Notes: generated by a model not told the origin, from the letters alone. Numbered from the stretch's first letter, positions 17,765 through 26,604 are shown. The stretch is DNA of 64,000 nt from G965197715 sp965247615 (GCA_965247615.1 OZ252022.1:1674001-1738000), one strand, 5' to 3'. Numbers and translations are program-made.

Positions 17765-18670
17765 ATGGCCCCCGAGATTGGAAGGCTTCTCACGGCGATG
17801 ATCACCCCCTTCGATGAGCAGGGGGCCGTCGACTACCCGCAGGCCAGGCGCCTCGCCAAGGCCCTCGTCGCGTCGGGAAGCGACGGTGTCGTCGTCTGCG
17901 GCACCACCGGCGAGTCCCCCACCCTCACCACCCAGGAGAAGGTGCGCCTCTATGCGGAGGTCAAGGAGGCCCTGGGCAACACTGGCTCCGTCGTCGCCGG
18001 CGCTGGCAACTACAGCACCGCCGAGAGCGTCGATCTCACAAGGGAGGCGGAGCTCGCCGGCGCCGATGCCGTCATGGCCGTCGTCCCCTACTACAACAAG
18101 CCCCCCCAGGAGGGCCTCTACCAGCACTTCAAGGCCATCGCTGCCGCCACAAACTTGCCCCTCGTCCTCTACAACGTGCCCAGCCGTACCGCCCTAAACC
18201 TCACCCACGAGACCACCCTGCGCCTCAGCCAGATCGACAACGTCGTCGGCATCAAGGAAGCCGGCGGCGACATGGACCAGGTCGCCCGCATCATCCACGG
18301 CGCCCGGCCCGGCTTCCTCGTCTGGAGCGGCAACGACAACGAGACTTTCCACATCATGGCCATGGGCGGCTATGGCATCGTCAGCGTCGCCTCCCACCTC
18401 GTCGGCCTCCAGATCAAGGGCATGATGGCAAGCATCCTGGACGGCCACCTGGAGGACGCCGCGGCGGAGCATCACCGCCTCCACCCCCTCTTCAAGGTCC
18501 TCTTCGTCGTCTCCAACCCCATCCCCGTGAAGTACGCCGTCAACAGCGTAGGCTTGGCCGTCGGCCGACCCCGCCTCCCCCTCGTCCCCCCCGACGACGC
18601 CACCGCAGCCCAGATCGACGCCGTCCTCCAAGCCTACGACATAGACCTCCCCGTGGGCACCGCGGTCTAG
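17765..18670 (+). CDS. dapA: 4-hydroxy-tetrahydrodipicolinate synthase
   Basis: The 301-residue product has the DapA barrel signatures: GTTGESPTLT near residue 44, Tyr136 (LYNVPSRT) and Schiff-base Lys164 (GIKEAGGD). It condenses pyruvate with aspartate semialdehyde, the first committed lysine step, so asd-dapA-dapB supply consecutive reactions. The ATG at 17765 follows GAGGAGGCAGAGG; an ATG 15 bases earlier is also in frame but has a poorer ribosome site. Confidence 0.96.
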   Translation: MAPEIGRLLTAMITPFDEQGAVDYPQARRLAKALVASGSDGVVVCGTTGESPTLTTQEKVRLYAEVKEALGNTGSVVAGAGNYSTAESVDLTREAELAGADAVMAVVPYYNKPPQEGLYQHFKAIAAATNLPLVLYNVPSRTALNLTHETTLRLSQIDNVVGIKEAGGDMDQVARIIHGARPGFLVWSGNDNETFHIMAMGGYGIVSVASHLVGLQIKGMMASILDGHLEDAAAEHHRLHPLFKVLFVVSNPIPVKYAVNSVGLAVGRPRLPLVPPDDATAAQIDAVLQAYDIDLPVGTAV

Positions 18671-18844
18671 GGCCACCCACCCCCACCGCCGTCGCGCCCG
18701 CCGCCGGCGGACCCCCCGGCATCGCCGCGCCAAACTTCCGCATCTAAGAGTGCGTATGTCCTACATGAAAGGTGTCTTCACCCTCGGTGTCAGCAACCAT
18801 TCTCCCAGCGTCCAATGAGTCCATCCCCCGAAACGGAGAGCGTT

Positions 18845-19996
18845 ATGCGTAGTCCCCTTCACCGGCATCTCGCCGCCCTGTTTGCGCCCGCACTGCTGGC
18901 CCTCGCCCTGGCGTGCCAGGGCGCACCTGCCGCCGCCGCGCCGCCGCCGTCTTCATCCGAGACGGCCGCAGCCCCCGCCCCTGCGGCAGGGGCTGCCTCT
19001 CGCAACGGCGCCGACTCGGACGCCCCCCTCATCCCCGAGCTTCGGGGCATCCACGGTTGGCTGAACTCTGAGCCCATGACCATCGAGGAGCTGCGCGGCA
19101 AGGTCGTCCTCGTCGACTTTATGACCTACACCTGCATCAACTGCATCCGCACGCTCCCCTACGTCAAGGACTGGAACGACAAGTACGCCAGCCGTGGCCT
19201 CGTCATCCTCGGCATCCAGGCGCCGGAGTTCGAGTTCGAGAAAGACCTCGACAACGTCCGCGTGGGCATCACCGACCTCGGCGTCACCTGGCCCGTCGCC
19301 GTCGACAACGACATGGAAACCTGGCGCGCCTACTCCAACCGCTACTGGCCCCACAAGTACCTGGCCGACGCCCAGGGCAGACTCCGCTATCACCACATCG
19401 GAGAGGGCGCCTACCTCGAGACTGAGCAGCAGATCCGCGACCTCCTCACCGAGGCCGGCCAGGACGTCTCCGATATCCCCCTCGGCAGGGACGCCAATCC
19501 CTCCACCTACATGGGGCCCATCACCCGCGAGGTCTACGCAGGCTCCTACCGCGCCTTCGGCGAGTACCTCGGCAACCCGCCACCCGGCGGCATCACCGGC
19601 GTCGCCGTCTATGACGACCCCCGCGACCGCAAGGACGGCAAGTTCTATCTCCATGGACCGTGGGACGTCGGCGAAGAGTCCGTCCGGCTAAGTGAACCTG
19701 CCGACGACTACGGACCCTACGTCGCCGCCCAGTTCCTCGCTCGCAGCGTCAACGTGGTCATCCAACCTCGCAACGATACCCCCATGCGAGTCCTGGTGAC
19801 CATGGGCAAGGACCCCGTGCCACAGATCTGGGCCGGTGACGACGTCATCTACGGCGATGACGGCCGCAGCTACCTGGACATCGAGGACGCGCGCATGTAC
19901 AGCGTGATCCGGGGGCCCAGCGTCGAGCAGGCGGAGCTTCGCATCTTCCCGACCTCAGACGACTTTCAACTCTTCACCTACACCTTTGGAAAGTAG
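18845..19996 (+). CDS. Thioredoxin/TlpA-like lipoprotein with DipZ-type C-terminal domain
   Basis: The 383-residue product starts with a lipoprotein signal (lipobox Cys24 after LALA), then a low-complexity Ala/Pro linker. A TlpA/redoxin domain (about 60-210) follows with the redox pair Cys97-x-x-Cys100 (TCINCIR) and the family's WPVAVDND and cis-Pro-like WPHKYL segments. The remainder resembles the beta-rich domain that follows thioredoxin in DipZ proteins. It should act outside the membrane, reducing or shuffling disulfides, with electrons possibly from the CcdA protein at 50.1 kb. The ATG at 18845 has GGAGAG upstream and places the signal correctly. Confidence 0.88.
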   Translation: MRSPLHRHLAALFAPALLALALACQGAPAAAAPPPSSSETAAAPAPAAGAASRNGADSDAPLIPELRGIHGWLNSEPMTIEELRGKVVLVDFMTYTCINCIRTLPYVKDWNDKYASRGLVILGIQAPEFEFEKDLDNVRVGITDLGVTWPVAVDNDMETWRAYSNRYWPHKYLADAQGRLRYHHIGEGAYLETEQQIRDLLTEAGQDVSDIPLGRDANPSTYMGPITREVYAGSYRAFGEYLGNPPPGGITGVAVYDDPRDRKDGKFYLHGPWDVGEESVRLSEPADDYGPYVAAQFLARSVNVVIQPRNDTPMRVLVTMGKDPVPQIWAGDDVIYGDDGRSYLDIEDARMYSVIRGPSVEQAELRIFPTSDDFQLFTYTFGK

Positions 19997-20042
19997 CAGG
20001 TGCTCACGTCATAGAGCCGTGGCCGTCAACGCCCGGAAAGCG

Positions 20043-21065
20043 ATGGGTGCTTCCATGGAGCGCCGGTCCCGCCGCGTGCAAGCCCAGGTCGCCTTGACCG
20101 GACGCCCAGCATTCGCACAGCAACCGACGCGGGTATCCGGGCGATGGCCGCTGCTCCTCTGCGCCCTCGTCCTACTCGCCGCCGCGTGCGCCGCCCCGGG
20201 GGCCGCATCCCCGGCCCCGCTCGCGGCATCCCCGCCGGAGCCCCGCATCGACCTACGCCCCCTCGTCAAGACCGGCTTCTCTCCCTCCGGCCTGCAGGTC
20301 ATCCTCGCCACCGGCGACCTCGGCGTCGGCCCCAACCGCGTCGGCTTCTCCCTGGTGACCCGCAAAGCCCTCGTCACCGCCCCCGAGGCCCACGTCGGCG
20401 CCTACCCCTCGGACAGCGTCGCGCCCGTCGGACCCCGCGAGGAGGCCGTGGCGACATTCCAGCCCTGGCCCTACGACGCTCGGGGCCTCTATACCACGCA
20501 GCTGACCTTCGACCGGCCCGGGACATGGAGCATGGACGTCAGCGTACCCCAGGACGACGCCGCCACCCTCGCCGCCACCGTCACCTTCGACGTCCTCGAA
20601 GTCACCGAGGCCCCCACCGTCGGCGCGCCTGCCCCCCGCAGCCGTAGCAAGACCGTGAGCGGCGTGCAAGCGCTGGAGGAGCTGAGCACCGGCAGCATGA
20701 TCGACCCCGACCTATACCAGGTCACCATCGCCGACGCCGCCGGCAGCGCCCTCCCCACGGTGGTTGTCTTCGCCAGCCCCGCCTTCTGCGCCAACGAGGT
20801 CTGCGGGCCCCAGGTGGAGGTGCTGCAGCAGATCAAGGACGCCTATAGGGGCCAGGCCAACTTCATTCACGTCGACCTGTACGAGAATCCCCACGAGATC
20901 CAGGGCGACATCGACCGCTCCCGGATCTCACCCGTCGTCGAGGAGTGGGGCCTGCCCAGCATCGAATGGACCTTCGTCCTCGACCGCCACGGCGACGTCG
21001 CCGCCAAGTTCGAGGCCTTTGCCACCCTCACCGAGGTCCAAGCCGCCCTAGAAGCCGTTCTCTAG
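20043..21065 (+). CDS. Thioredoxin-fold lipoprotein with CX4C motif
   Basis: The product of about 340 residues has a long basic N-terminus, a hydrophobic stretch at 37-48 and lipobox Cys49. A beta-rich middle region and a thioredoxin-like C-terminal domain follow (about 225-340: VVVFASPAFCANEVCGPQ, then NFIHVDLYENP and a cis-Pro-like LPSIEW). Its cysteines are Cys249 and Cys254, a CX4C pair instead of CXXC, so redox chemistry may differ or be absent. The start is uncertain: ATG 20043 or 20055, or a later alternative codon giving a shorter n-region. It lies 46 bases after another thioredoxin-fold lipoprotein and is probably co-transcribed. Confidence 0.78.
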   Translation: MGASMERRSRRVQAQVALTGRPAFAQQPTRVSGRWPLLLCALVLLAAACAAPGAASPAPLAASPPEPRIDLRPLVKTGFSPSGLQVILATGDLGVGPNRVGFSLVTRKALVTAPEAHVGAYPSDSVAPVGPREEAVATFQPWPYDARGLYTTQLTFDRPGTWSMDVSVPQDDAATLAATVTFDVLEVTEAPTVGAPAPRSRSKTVSGVQALEELSTGSMIDPDLYQVTIADAAGSALPTVVVFASPAFCANEVCGPQVEVLQQIKDAYRGQANFIHVDLYENPHEIQGDIDRSRISPVVEEWGLPSIEWTFVLDRHGDVAAKFEAFATLTEVQAALEAVL

Positions 21066-21082
21066 CGCCCCACCCCTCCTAT

Positions 21083-21115
21083 CCCCCTACAACGCCGTCG
21101 CGCAGCGACCGCCAG
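21083..21115 (+). repeat. Short hairpin repeat, copy 3 (extended)
   Basis: CCCCCTACAAC precedes GCCGTCGCG-CAGCGACC; the last arm (GCCAGCGACCG) is repeated once more directly after. It lies 18 bases past the lipoprotein stop. Confidence 0.6.
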
Positions 21116-21175
21116 CGACCGTTCAGGCATCACCTGATGACAAGCTCAGACGGTCGCCACATCCCCTAATCGACC

Positions 21176-21208
21176 GATGGCGTAGCGAGGCTCACAGGGC
21201 CGCCGCAC
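21176..21208 (+). repeat. Dispersed 33-base repeat, copy 2
   Basis: GATGGCGTAGCGAGGC ... GGCCGCCGC; about 27 of 33 bases match the copy at 5911. Confidence 0.55.
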
Positions 21209-21217
21209 AAGCGACCG

Positions 21218-22213
21218 TTACAGGTCCATCGTGCTCGGCGCGAAGACCTCCTCCAACGACAGCACCCTGGGCGTCAACCCCTGCTCGTTGGAGTACTGCG
21301 CGATCGTTTCCAGCGTCTGCCGGTTGGCTCTGATTCCGTAGGCATAGGGGTCCGTGTTGAGGACCGACCGCGTCTCCCCGGGCAGAAGCCCCAGATCGAA
21401 GTACATCTGGTTGAGCTCCCGCGTTCGCGCGATCACTCGCTCCTTGGCCGCGTCGTAGGCGCGGTACAGGTTCAGTGCCACCCACGGGTGCTCCTCCAGG
21501 ACAGAGCGCTTCACCACCACGCAGTGGTTGATGGGGAACAGGCCCGTCTTCTGGTAGTACCGGATGCCCTCGGCTATGGGGTCCGGGAACAGCGTACGGA
21601 CCTTGGGATGCTTGCTCAGGTCGATGCGGCTACGGTCTACGAGGTTTACGTCGGTTATGTAAAGCAACGTTGCGTCCAGATCCCCCTCCGCCATCATTGA
21701 GCCGATGTTCTTCTCTGGAGGAATCCGCTCGATCCGGACTCCCTCCGGCGGCTTGAAGCCTGTCGCCCCCCCGTGGCTCCGCTCCTCCCAACGCTCCATG
21801 TGCCACACTATGTCCGTGGGCTCCACGCCGTACTCGTGCTGCAGGGCGCCCCGCGACCAGAGCGCCGCTGTCTGCTGGTACTCGGGTACCCCAACGCGCT
21901 TGCCGCGCAGGTCCCCCGGCCCCTCTATGCCCGCGTCCGTTCGCACCAGCGACCAGGTGTGGAAGAAGCGCCGCGACGTGAAGATCGGCAGCGCCACCCA
22001 CCGCGTGTCCCCGTTGGCGATGGCCATCAGCAGTGAGGACATGGACATCTCCGACACGTCAAATTCAGCGAAGTGCAGCTGGCGCCAGAATATCTCCGAC
22101 GGGTGCGCCACAGTGGCCACCAGGTTGATCCCGTCCGCCTTGACCTCACCCGTGATGACCGCCCGGGAGCGGTCGTTGAGCCCCATAATCAAACTGAGTT
22201 GTATGTCAGCCAT
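21218..22213 (-). CDS. NMT1/THI5-like substrate-binding protein without signal peptide
   Basis: The 331-residue product has the periplasmic-binding-protein type-2 fold of the SsuA/THI5 and 4,5-dihydroxyphthalate-decarboxylase-like group. It contains a central block on DLRGKRVGVPEY and the later segment HPWVALNLYRAYDAAKE. It has no signal peptide or lipobox and no transporter genes nearby, so a cytoplasmic enzyme or sensor role is as likely as transport. A paralogue at 33.3 kb shares the domain order and the DLRGKRIGV motif. It is read towards the repeat cluster. Confidence 0.8.
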   Translation of the reverse strand: MADIQLSLIMGLNDRSRAVITGEVKADGINLVATVAHPSEIFWRQLHFAEFDVSEMSMSSLLMAIANGDTRWVALPIFTSRRFFHTWSLVRTDAGIEGPGDLRGKRVGVPEYQQTAALWSRGALQHEYGVEPTDIVWHMERWEERSHGGATGFKPPEGVRIERIPPEKNIGSMMAEGDLDATLLYITDVNLVDRSRIDLSKHPKVRTLFPDPIAEGIRYYQKTGLFPINHCVVVKRSVLEEHPWVALNLYRAYDAAKERVIARTRELNQMYFDLGLLPGETRSVLNTDPYAYGIRANRQTLETIAQYSNEQGLTPRVLSLEEVFAPSTMDL

Positions 22214-22267
22214 GTTTCCCCCTTCCGTATGCGACGAATCCCCGGCATTCCGCGGCCCGCCGGTGCC

Positions 22268-22297
22268 TTGCCTCTCCTAGCTGTGATACCATACCAT
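22268..22297 (+). promoter_or_regulatory. Promoter candidate for tRNA-Thr
   Basis: TTGCCT, 18-base spacer, TACCAT, ending 19 bases before the tRNA. Confidence 0.4.
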
Positions 22298-22315
22298 ACC
22301 TGGCTAGGCGCACAA

Positions 22316-22387
22316 GCCACCGTAGCTCAGTGGCAGAGCAACGGTTTCGTAAACCGTAGGTCGTCGGTTCGAATCCGACCGGTGGCT
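22316..22387 (+). tRNA. tRNA-Thr (anticodon CGT)
   Basis: 72 bases fold as a cloverleaf. The acceptor stem is GCCACCG/CGGTGGC, the D arm contains GCTCAG...GAGC, and the anticodon stem ACGGT/ACCGT carries loop TTCGTAA with CGT at 22348-22350. The T arm contains GGTTCGAATCC. The discriminator is T and CCA is not encoded. It reads ACG threonine codons. Confidence 0.95.
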
Positions 22388-22456
22388 CCGCACCCGCGCC
22401 CCGCAGCGGCACCGGACACCAGCCGCGGCGCGGCATCAACCCACCGGACCGGAACA

Positions 22457-22744
22457 ATGCAGCAGCCCGCGAGCGGACCGGACGCAGACACCTACCACAT
22501 GGTGTACTGGCGACACAGCCTGTGGATGTCCATGGCCGGCCCCCAGCCGGTACGGGAGTCCGGCGTCCTCGATGCAGTGCGCGCCACGCGGGACCGCGAG
22601 CTTGCCTCCGCCCTCGACGCCGTCCTCCTCGCCTGCCGGGAATGGGACCACGCACAGACCGCCGAGGCCTGGTACCGAGTCATGGATCAGGACGCCGAGT
22701 TCCTTATGCTGCTCGCCCGGCGCGTCGCCGCCGTGCTCAGCTAG
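22457..22744 (+). CDS. Small uncharacterised protein upstream of amidase
   Basis: 95 residues, not recognised as a known family. It starts at an ATG 69 bases after the tRNA (weak GGAAC ribosome site) and ends 12 bases before the amidase start, so it is likely co-transcribed with it. The sequence is mostly helical, with a Trp-rich segment (MVYWRHSLWM, about 15-24) and an acidic/Leu-rich C-terminal helix. There are no Cys pairs or membrane segments. By position it resembles the small AtzG-like gene before the second amidase, but the sequences are not visibly similar. Confidence 0.55.
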   Translation: MQQPASGPDADTYHMVYWRHSLWMSMAGPQPVRESGVLDAVRATRDRELASALDAVLLACREWDHAQTAEAWYRVMDQDAEFLMLLARRVAAVLS

Positions 22745-22756
22745 GCGGTCGGTCCC

Positions 22757-24178
22757 ATGCCTGCCGACGACCTCGCCTTCACCCCCGCATGGCAGCTCCG
22801 TGACGCCATCGCCGTAGGCCAGCTCTCCCCCGTCGAGCTCGTCGACCTCTACCTGCGGCGCATCGACTTCCTCGACCCGAAGCTCAACGCCTACCTCACC
22901 GTCTGCGCCGACGAGTCCCTCGCCACAGCCAGGCTGGCCCAGGAAGCGGTGGCCCAGCGCAAGCCCCTCGGACCCCTGCACGGCCTTCCCATCCCCATCA
23001 AGGACCTGAACCAGACCAGGGGCATCCGTACCACCCGCGGGTCCCTCCTGTTCAAGGACTTCGTGCCCACCTCCGACGAGCCCATGGTTGAGCGCATTCG
23101 TAACGCCGGCGCCATCATCCTGGGCAAGACCAACACCCCCGAGTTTGGCCATCGGGGGACCACCGAGAACCTGCTGGGCGACGCCTGTCGCAACCCCTGG
23201 GACACACAGCGCACCTCCGGCGGCTCCAGCGGCGGCGCCGCCGCTGCCGTGGCCGCCGGGCTCTGCGCAGCCGCCCAGGGCAGCGACGGCGGCGGCTCCA
23301 TACGCACCCCATCCAGCTTCTGCGGCGTCTACGGCATCAAGCCGTCCGGCGGCCGCGTTCCCAGACCCTATCGGAATCCCGGCGGCTGGGGAATCCTGGC
23401 CCAGAACGGCCCCATCGCCCGCACCGTGAAGGACGCCGCCCTGCTCCTGCAGACCATGGCCGGCCCCCACCCGGACGACCCCGGCACAATCGCCGGCCCT
23501 GTGCCCGACTTCCTCGCGTCCCTGGAGGGCGGCGTCAGGGGCCTTCGCATCGCCTGGAGCGCCGACCTCGGCGGCAACCCCGTGGACCCAGAGGTGCGCG
23601 ATGCCGCCCACCGCGGCGCCTTGCTCTTCGCCACCCTGGGCGCCCACGTCGAGGAGTTGGACGCCCCCATCGACCACGACCTCGCCCGCGAGACCTTCAA
23701 GACCCTCTTCCTCAGCGACTACGACGCGGGCCTCGGCAGGATCCTGGACACCAGGCCGGAGCTGCTCATGCCCAGCCTGCGCGCCTGGCTAGAGGAGGCC
23801 CGAAGCTGGCCCGCCGCGCGACTCGCCCGCGCCCTCCGCGACCTCGAGTGGCACCGCGCCCGCCTCCGGGAGTTATTCAGCCTCTACGACCTGCTCCTCA
23901 CTCCTGCCAACGCCGTCACCGCCTTCCCCGTGGAGCAGTGGCCGGACACCATCGACGGCGTCTCAGTGGACGGCCTCTGGGCCTTCAACCCCTTCTGCTA
24001 CGCCTTCAACCTCACCGGCCAGCCCGCTGCCAGCGTCCCCTGTGGCTTCTCCGCCCAGGGCCTCCCCATCGGCCTCCACGTCGTCGGCCGTGTCGGCGAC
24101 GAGGCCACCGTCCTCCGGGCCTCGGCGGCCTTTGAAGAAGCCCAGCCCTGGGCGCACCATCGCCCCCCGGTGTCCTAG
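22757..24178 (+). CDS. Amidase-signature family hydrolase
   Basis: The 473-residue product has the Ser-cisSer-Lys triad of the amidase signature family: Lys82 (IPIKDLNQT), the GGSSGG loop at 155-160 and nucleophile Ser181 in GSDGGGSIR. It hydrolyses an amide or related C-N bond in the cytoplasm; the substrate is unknown. GatA-specific features are not obvious, and GatB is absent. The paralogue at 45.1 kb has the same catalytic layout. Codon use is strongly C-ending, like its plus-strand neighbours before 25 kb. Confidence 0.92.
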   Translation: MPADDLAFTPAWQLRDAIAVGQLSPVELVDLYLRRIDFLDPKLNAYLTVCADESLATARLAQEAVAQRKPLGPLHGLPIPIKDLNQTRGIRTTRGSLLFKDFVPTSDEPMVERIRNAGAIILGKTNTPEFGHRGTTENLLGDACRNPWDTQRTSGGSSGGAAAAVAAGLCAAAQGSDGGGSIRTPSSFCGVYGIKPSGGRVPRPYRNPGGWGILAQNGPIARTVKDAALLLQTMAGPHPDDPGTIAGPVPDFLASLEGGVRGLRIAWSADLGGNPVDPEVRDAAHRGALLFATLGAHVEELDAPIDHDLARETFKTLFLSDYDAGLGRILDTRPELLMPSLRAWLEEARSWPAARLARALRDLEWHRARLRELFSLYDLLLTPANAVTAFPVEQWPDTIDGVSVDGLWAFNPFCYAFNLTGQPAASVPCGFSAQGLPIGLHVVGRVGDEATVLRASAAFEEAQPWAHHRPPVS

Positions 24179-24287
24179 CGGACCCACCCCCGCCTCCCCC
24201 ACGCTTCACCCAAGGAGCGCCGCCCATCGCCCGTCCCTGAGTCGCCTGCCCCGCGGCGCTGCCCGCCCTGGAGCTCCCGGCAAAGCA

Positions 24288-24322
24288 AAGCGGCCCGACC
24301 GTCTACTGAGGTCGGACCGCTT
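24288..24322. terminator. Bidirectional terminator between amidase and amidohydrolase
   Basis: AAGCGGCCCGACC and GGTCGGACCGCTT pair with a single G/A mismatch around 9 bases, with A-rich and T-rich flanks. It separates two converging genes. Confidence 0.75.
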
Positions 24323-24358
24323 CTTTGTGCGGTGCAGCTGTCTGCCGCTGTCCCGCGG

Positions 24359-25435
24359 CTACAGGTCCAGATTGTACAGCGCTATCGCGTTGGCGCCCAG
24401 AATCTTGTCCACCACCGCGGGGTCCACGTCGCCGCGAGTGCGCATTTTCCGCAGCGCCTCGATCTCGCTGGACTGGTCCTGGTGTCCGTAGTCTGTCCCA
24501 ACCACAATGCTGTCCGGCCCCGAGTACTTCAGCACATAGGGTAGGTCATCGTCCATCTGGCACGTCGCCCAGATCTTGTACGCGTTCAGCACATCCGGCT
24601 CCAGGTCCCGGCCACGGGTCTCCAGCCGCCGCCGCAGGTCGTGGACCATGTAGGGGATCCACTGCGAGCTCGCCTCCACAAAGGCGAACCTGAGGTTCGG
24701 GTACTTCAGCGGCGTCTTGTTCGTGATCAGCGCGTGGCACGCTGCCACCGACATCAGCCGCAGCCTGGCGAAGGTCCCGCCGATGCCGTCCTTGGACAGC
24801 ACGTCGTTCATCGCGTCGTTGGAACTGCCGATGTGTACCGTGATCGGTATGTTCAGGTTGCTGGCCTTCTCATAGAGCGGGTCGAAGTACTCGTCCACCA
24901 GCAGCCGGTCATCCTCGATGCTCCGCATCGTGATCCCGCAGGCCCCATGCTCCACCGCGAAGTCCAACTCCTTCAGCGCCTCGTCCATTACGTTCATCGG
25001 CAGGATGCACGTCCAGCGGAGCCGCCCCTTGGCCTGCTGCCAGATGTCCGCCAGCCACCGGTTGTAGCTCTTGGAGAGCGCAACCTCCGTCTCTGGTCGG
25101 TCGCACATCCGCCCGATGTACATGGTCGGGTAGAGCACCTGCACGTCGATGTCCAACTCGTCCATGTGAGCCACGCGCCCCGGTATGTCCTCCATGTACC
25201 GGAAGGCGTCGTTGGTGACCATGTTCCGCTTCACGCTCTCCGCCAGCCCTTGCGCGGCCACCGGACCCCGTGCGCGTCCCCTGATCTTGCCATCGATCAT
25301 CCAGTACTGAGTGCCGTTGCCGCTGGTGGGCGCCACGACGATGGGCCTGAGTGCGCTGTCCGACGGGTCCATGTAGTCCCACGTATGCTCCGTCTCCACC
25401 ACGTGGGCGTCAGAGTCTATCGTCGGCATCTCCAC
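24359..25435 (-). CDS. Amidohydrolase-2 (COG2159) family hydrolase/decarboxylase
   Basis: The 358-residue product is a paralogue of the gene at 6.6 kb, sharing the N-terminal DAHVVETEHTWDYMD pattern (aspartate in place of the first metal His) and the later GTDYGHQD motif. The segment ARSKSYNRWLAD-like (ALSKSYNRWLADIW) is conserved in both. It should bind one divalent metal and act on a small organic acid or ester. The gene stands alone, bounded by a bidirectional terminator at its 3' end and by the IS element 103 bases upstream. Confidence 0.88.
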   Translation of the reverse strand: MEMPTIDSDAHVVETEHTWDYMDPSDSALRPIVVAPTSGNGTQYWMIDGKIRGRARGPVAAQGLAESVKRNMVTNDAFRYMEDIPGRVAHMDELDIDVQVLYPTMYIGRMCDRPETEVALSKSYNRWLADIWQQAKGRLRWTCILPMNVMDEALKELDFAVEHGACGITMRSIEDDRLLVDEYFDPLYEKASNLNIPITVHIGSSNDAMNDVLSKDGIGGTFARLRLMSVAACHALITNKTPLKYPNLRFAFVEASSQWIPYMVHDLRRRLETRGRDLEPDVLNAYKIWATCQMDDDLPYVLKYSGPDSIVVGTDYGHQDQSSEIEALRKMRTRGDVDPAVVDKILGANAIALYNLDL

Positions 25436-25538
25436 TCACCTCTTTCTAGCTTCCGCACACTGCGGGTCCCCGGCCTTTGTCCCGAACCTAGCACGGCTGT
25501 ATCCCACTGTCAATATAGCCGCCCACCACGGCTTCCTA

Positions 25539-25560
25539 TGTTATGAAACATGGGTAACAC
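25539..25560 (+). repeat. IS left inverted repeat
   Basis: 22 bases, 20 of which match the right end read in reverse complement. Confidence 0.85.
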
Positions 25561-25603
25561 GCTGGTATTCCTGGAAGGAGCGGAGGGTCTGGAGTGGGGT
25601 GTG

Positions 25604-26500
25604 CTAGTGGAGGGCGGAATGGGGGCGTTGGGAGTTGTAGAAGGTGACCCACCGTTTGATGGCGAACGCTCGGGGCCGGGGTTTGCGAAAGGCCCGGGAG
25701 TTGAGGCATTCCTCGTCGAGGGTGCGATGGGAGCGTTCGACCTTGTCATTCTGCTGGGGGGTCCCCACGGGGATGAGCTTGTGGCGGATGCCGAGGTCAG
25801 CGAGGGCCTGCTCGACAGGGGTGGGGCGTCCGCACATGGGGGAAGAAGACATAGGTGAACTCCATATCGTGATCGGTCTGGACTTCCTGGATGGGAAAGG
25901 GGAAGGAGCGGCGGAGGTGCTGGAGGAAGCGGACGCTGGCCCGGGGGGTGAGTTCGGAGCTGACGTAGGCGACCTGAAGGCGCGTGCTGCAGTCGATGGC
26001 GTTGTAGAGGTCTTGCCGCAGGGGCTCTGGGCATCCCTTCAGGCGCAGGAGGGGCAGGTACTTGACGTCGATCTGGACGCCGCTGGCCGGGGACCGCCAT
26101 GGCGTAGCTCTGGGGCTTCTTGCGCGGCCGGGAGTGTCGCTTGCGGACCAGGCCCGCGCGCTGCAGGACCCGGTAGACGCCAAAGACCCTGACGGAGACG
26201 CCTTCCTGGGCCAGCTAGTAGGCCAAGCGCCTGGGACCGTAGCGGCTCGTGCGCCGCAGGGCCACCACGCGCGCTGCAAGGCGTTGGGGCACCGATCGCG
26301 AGTGCCGATGGGAGCAGTGGGAGCGGTCCGTGAGCACGTGGAAGTTCCTATCCCTCCTCCCGGTAGCGGCCGTACCACTTGGAGAAGGTCGTGCGGCTGA
26401 TCCCGTAGTGGGTACAGACCAGGGTCACGGGCGCGCCGTGCTCGTGCATTTTGATCCAGGCTAACCATTGCTTGAGGACGTACCAACTGCTCGTCTTCAG
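25604..26500 (-). pseudogene. Transposase remnant of the IS element
   Basis: Read on the minus strand, an N-terminal HTH piece (WLAWIKMHEHGAPVTL, then GISRTTFSKWYGRY, ending REEG and a stop near 26349) leads into other frames. One carries the first two Asp motifs (QIDVKYL and QTDHDMEFT, within 25797-26100). Another carries the Glu motif and tail (QQNDKVERSHRTLDEECLN ... FYNSQRPHSALH, 25604-25852). All three DDE residues survive, but at least two frameshifts and one stop prevent a full protein. Confidence 0.85.
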
Positions 26501-26557
26501 ACGGGTAACCTCCTCTCATGTGGCGTCGTTCCTTGGACCAGAACGTCCTACCCGAGA

Positions 26558-26579
26558 GTGTCACCCACGTTTCATAACA
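26558..26579 (-). repeat. IS right inverted repeat
   Basis: Reverse complement reads TGTTATGAAACGTGGGTGACAC. Confidence 0.85.
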
Positions 26580-26604
26580 AGAGAGCCCAGCTCCAGAAGG
26601 TGTA

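Larger units (their letters stand above)
25539..26579. mobile_element. Decayed IS element (rve-type transposase) with intact ends
   Basis: A 1041-base element bounded by 22-base inverted repeats: TGTTATGAAACATGGGTAACAC at the left and TGTTATGAAACGTGGGTGACAC read inward from the right (two differences). No target duplication is visible (flanks CCTA and AGAG). The interior carries one transposase broken by frameshifts and stops. Size, a DDE/rve core and TG-starting ends suggest the IS3/IS481 group; the family is inferred. Confidence 0.85.
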
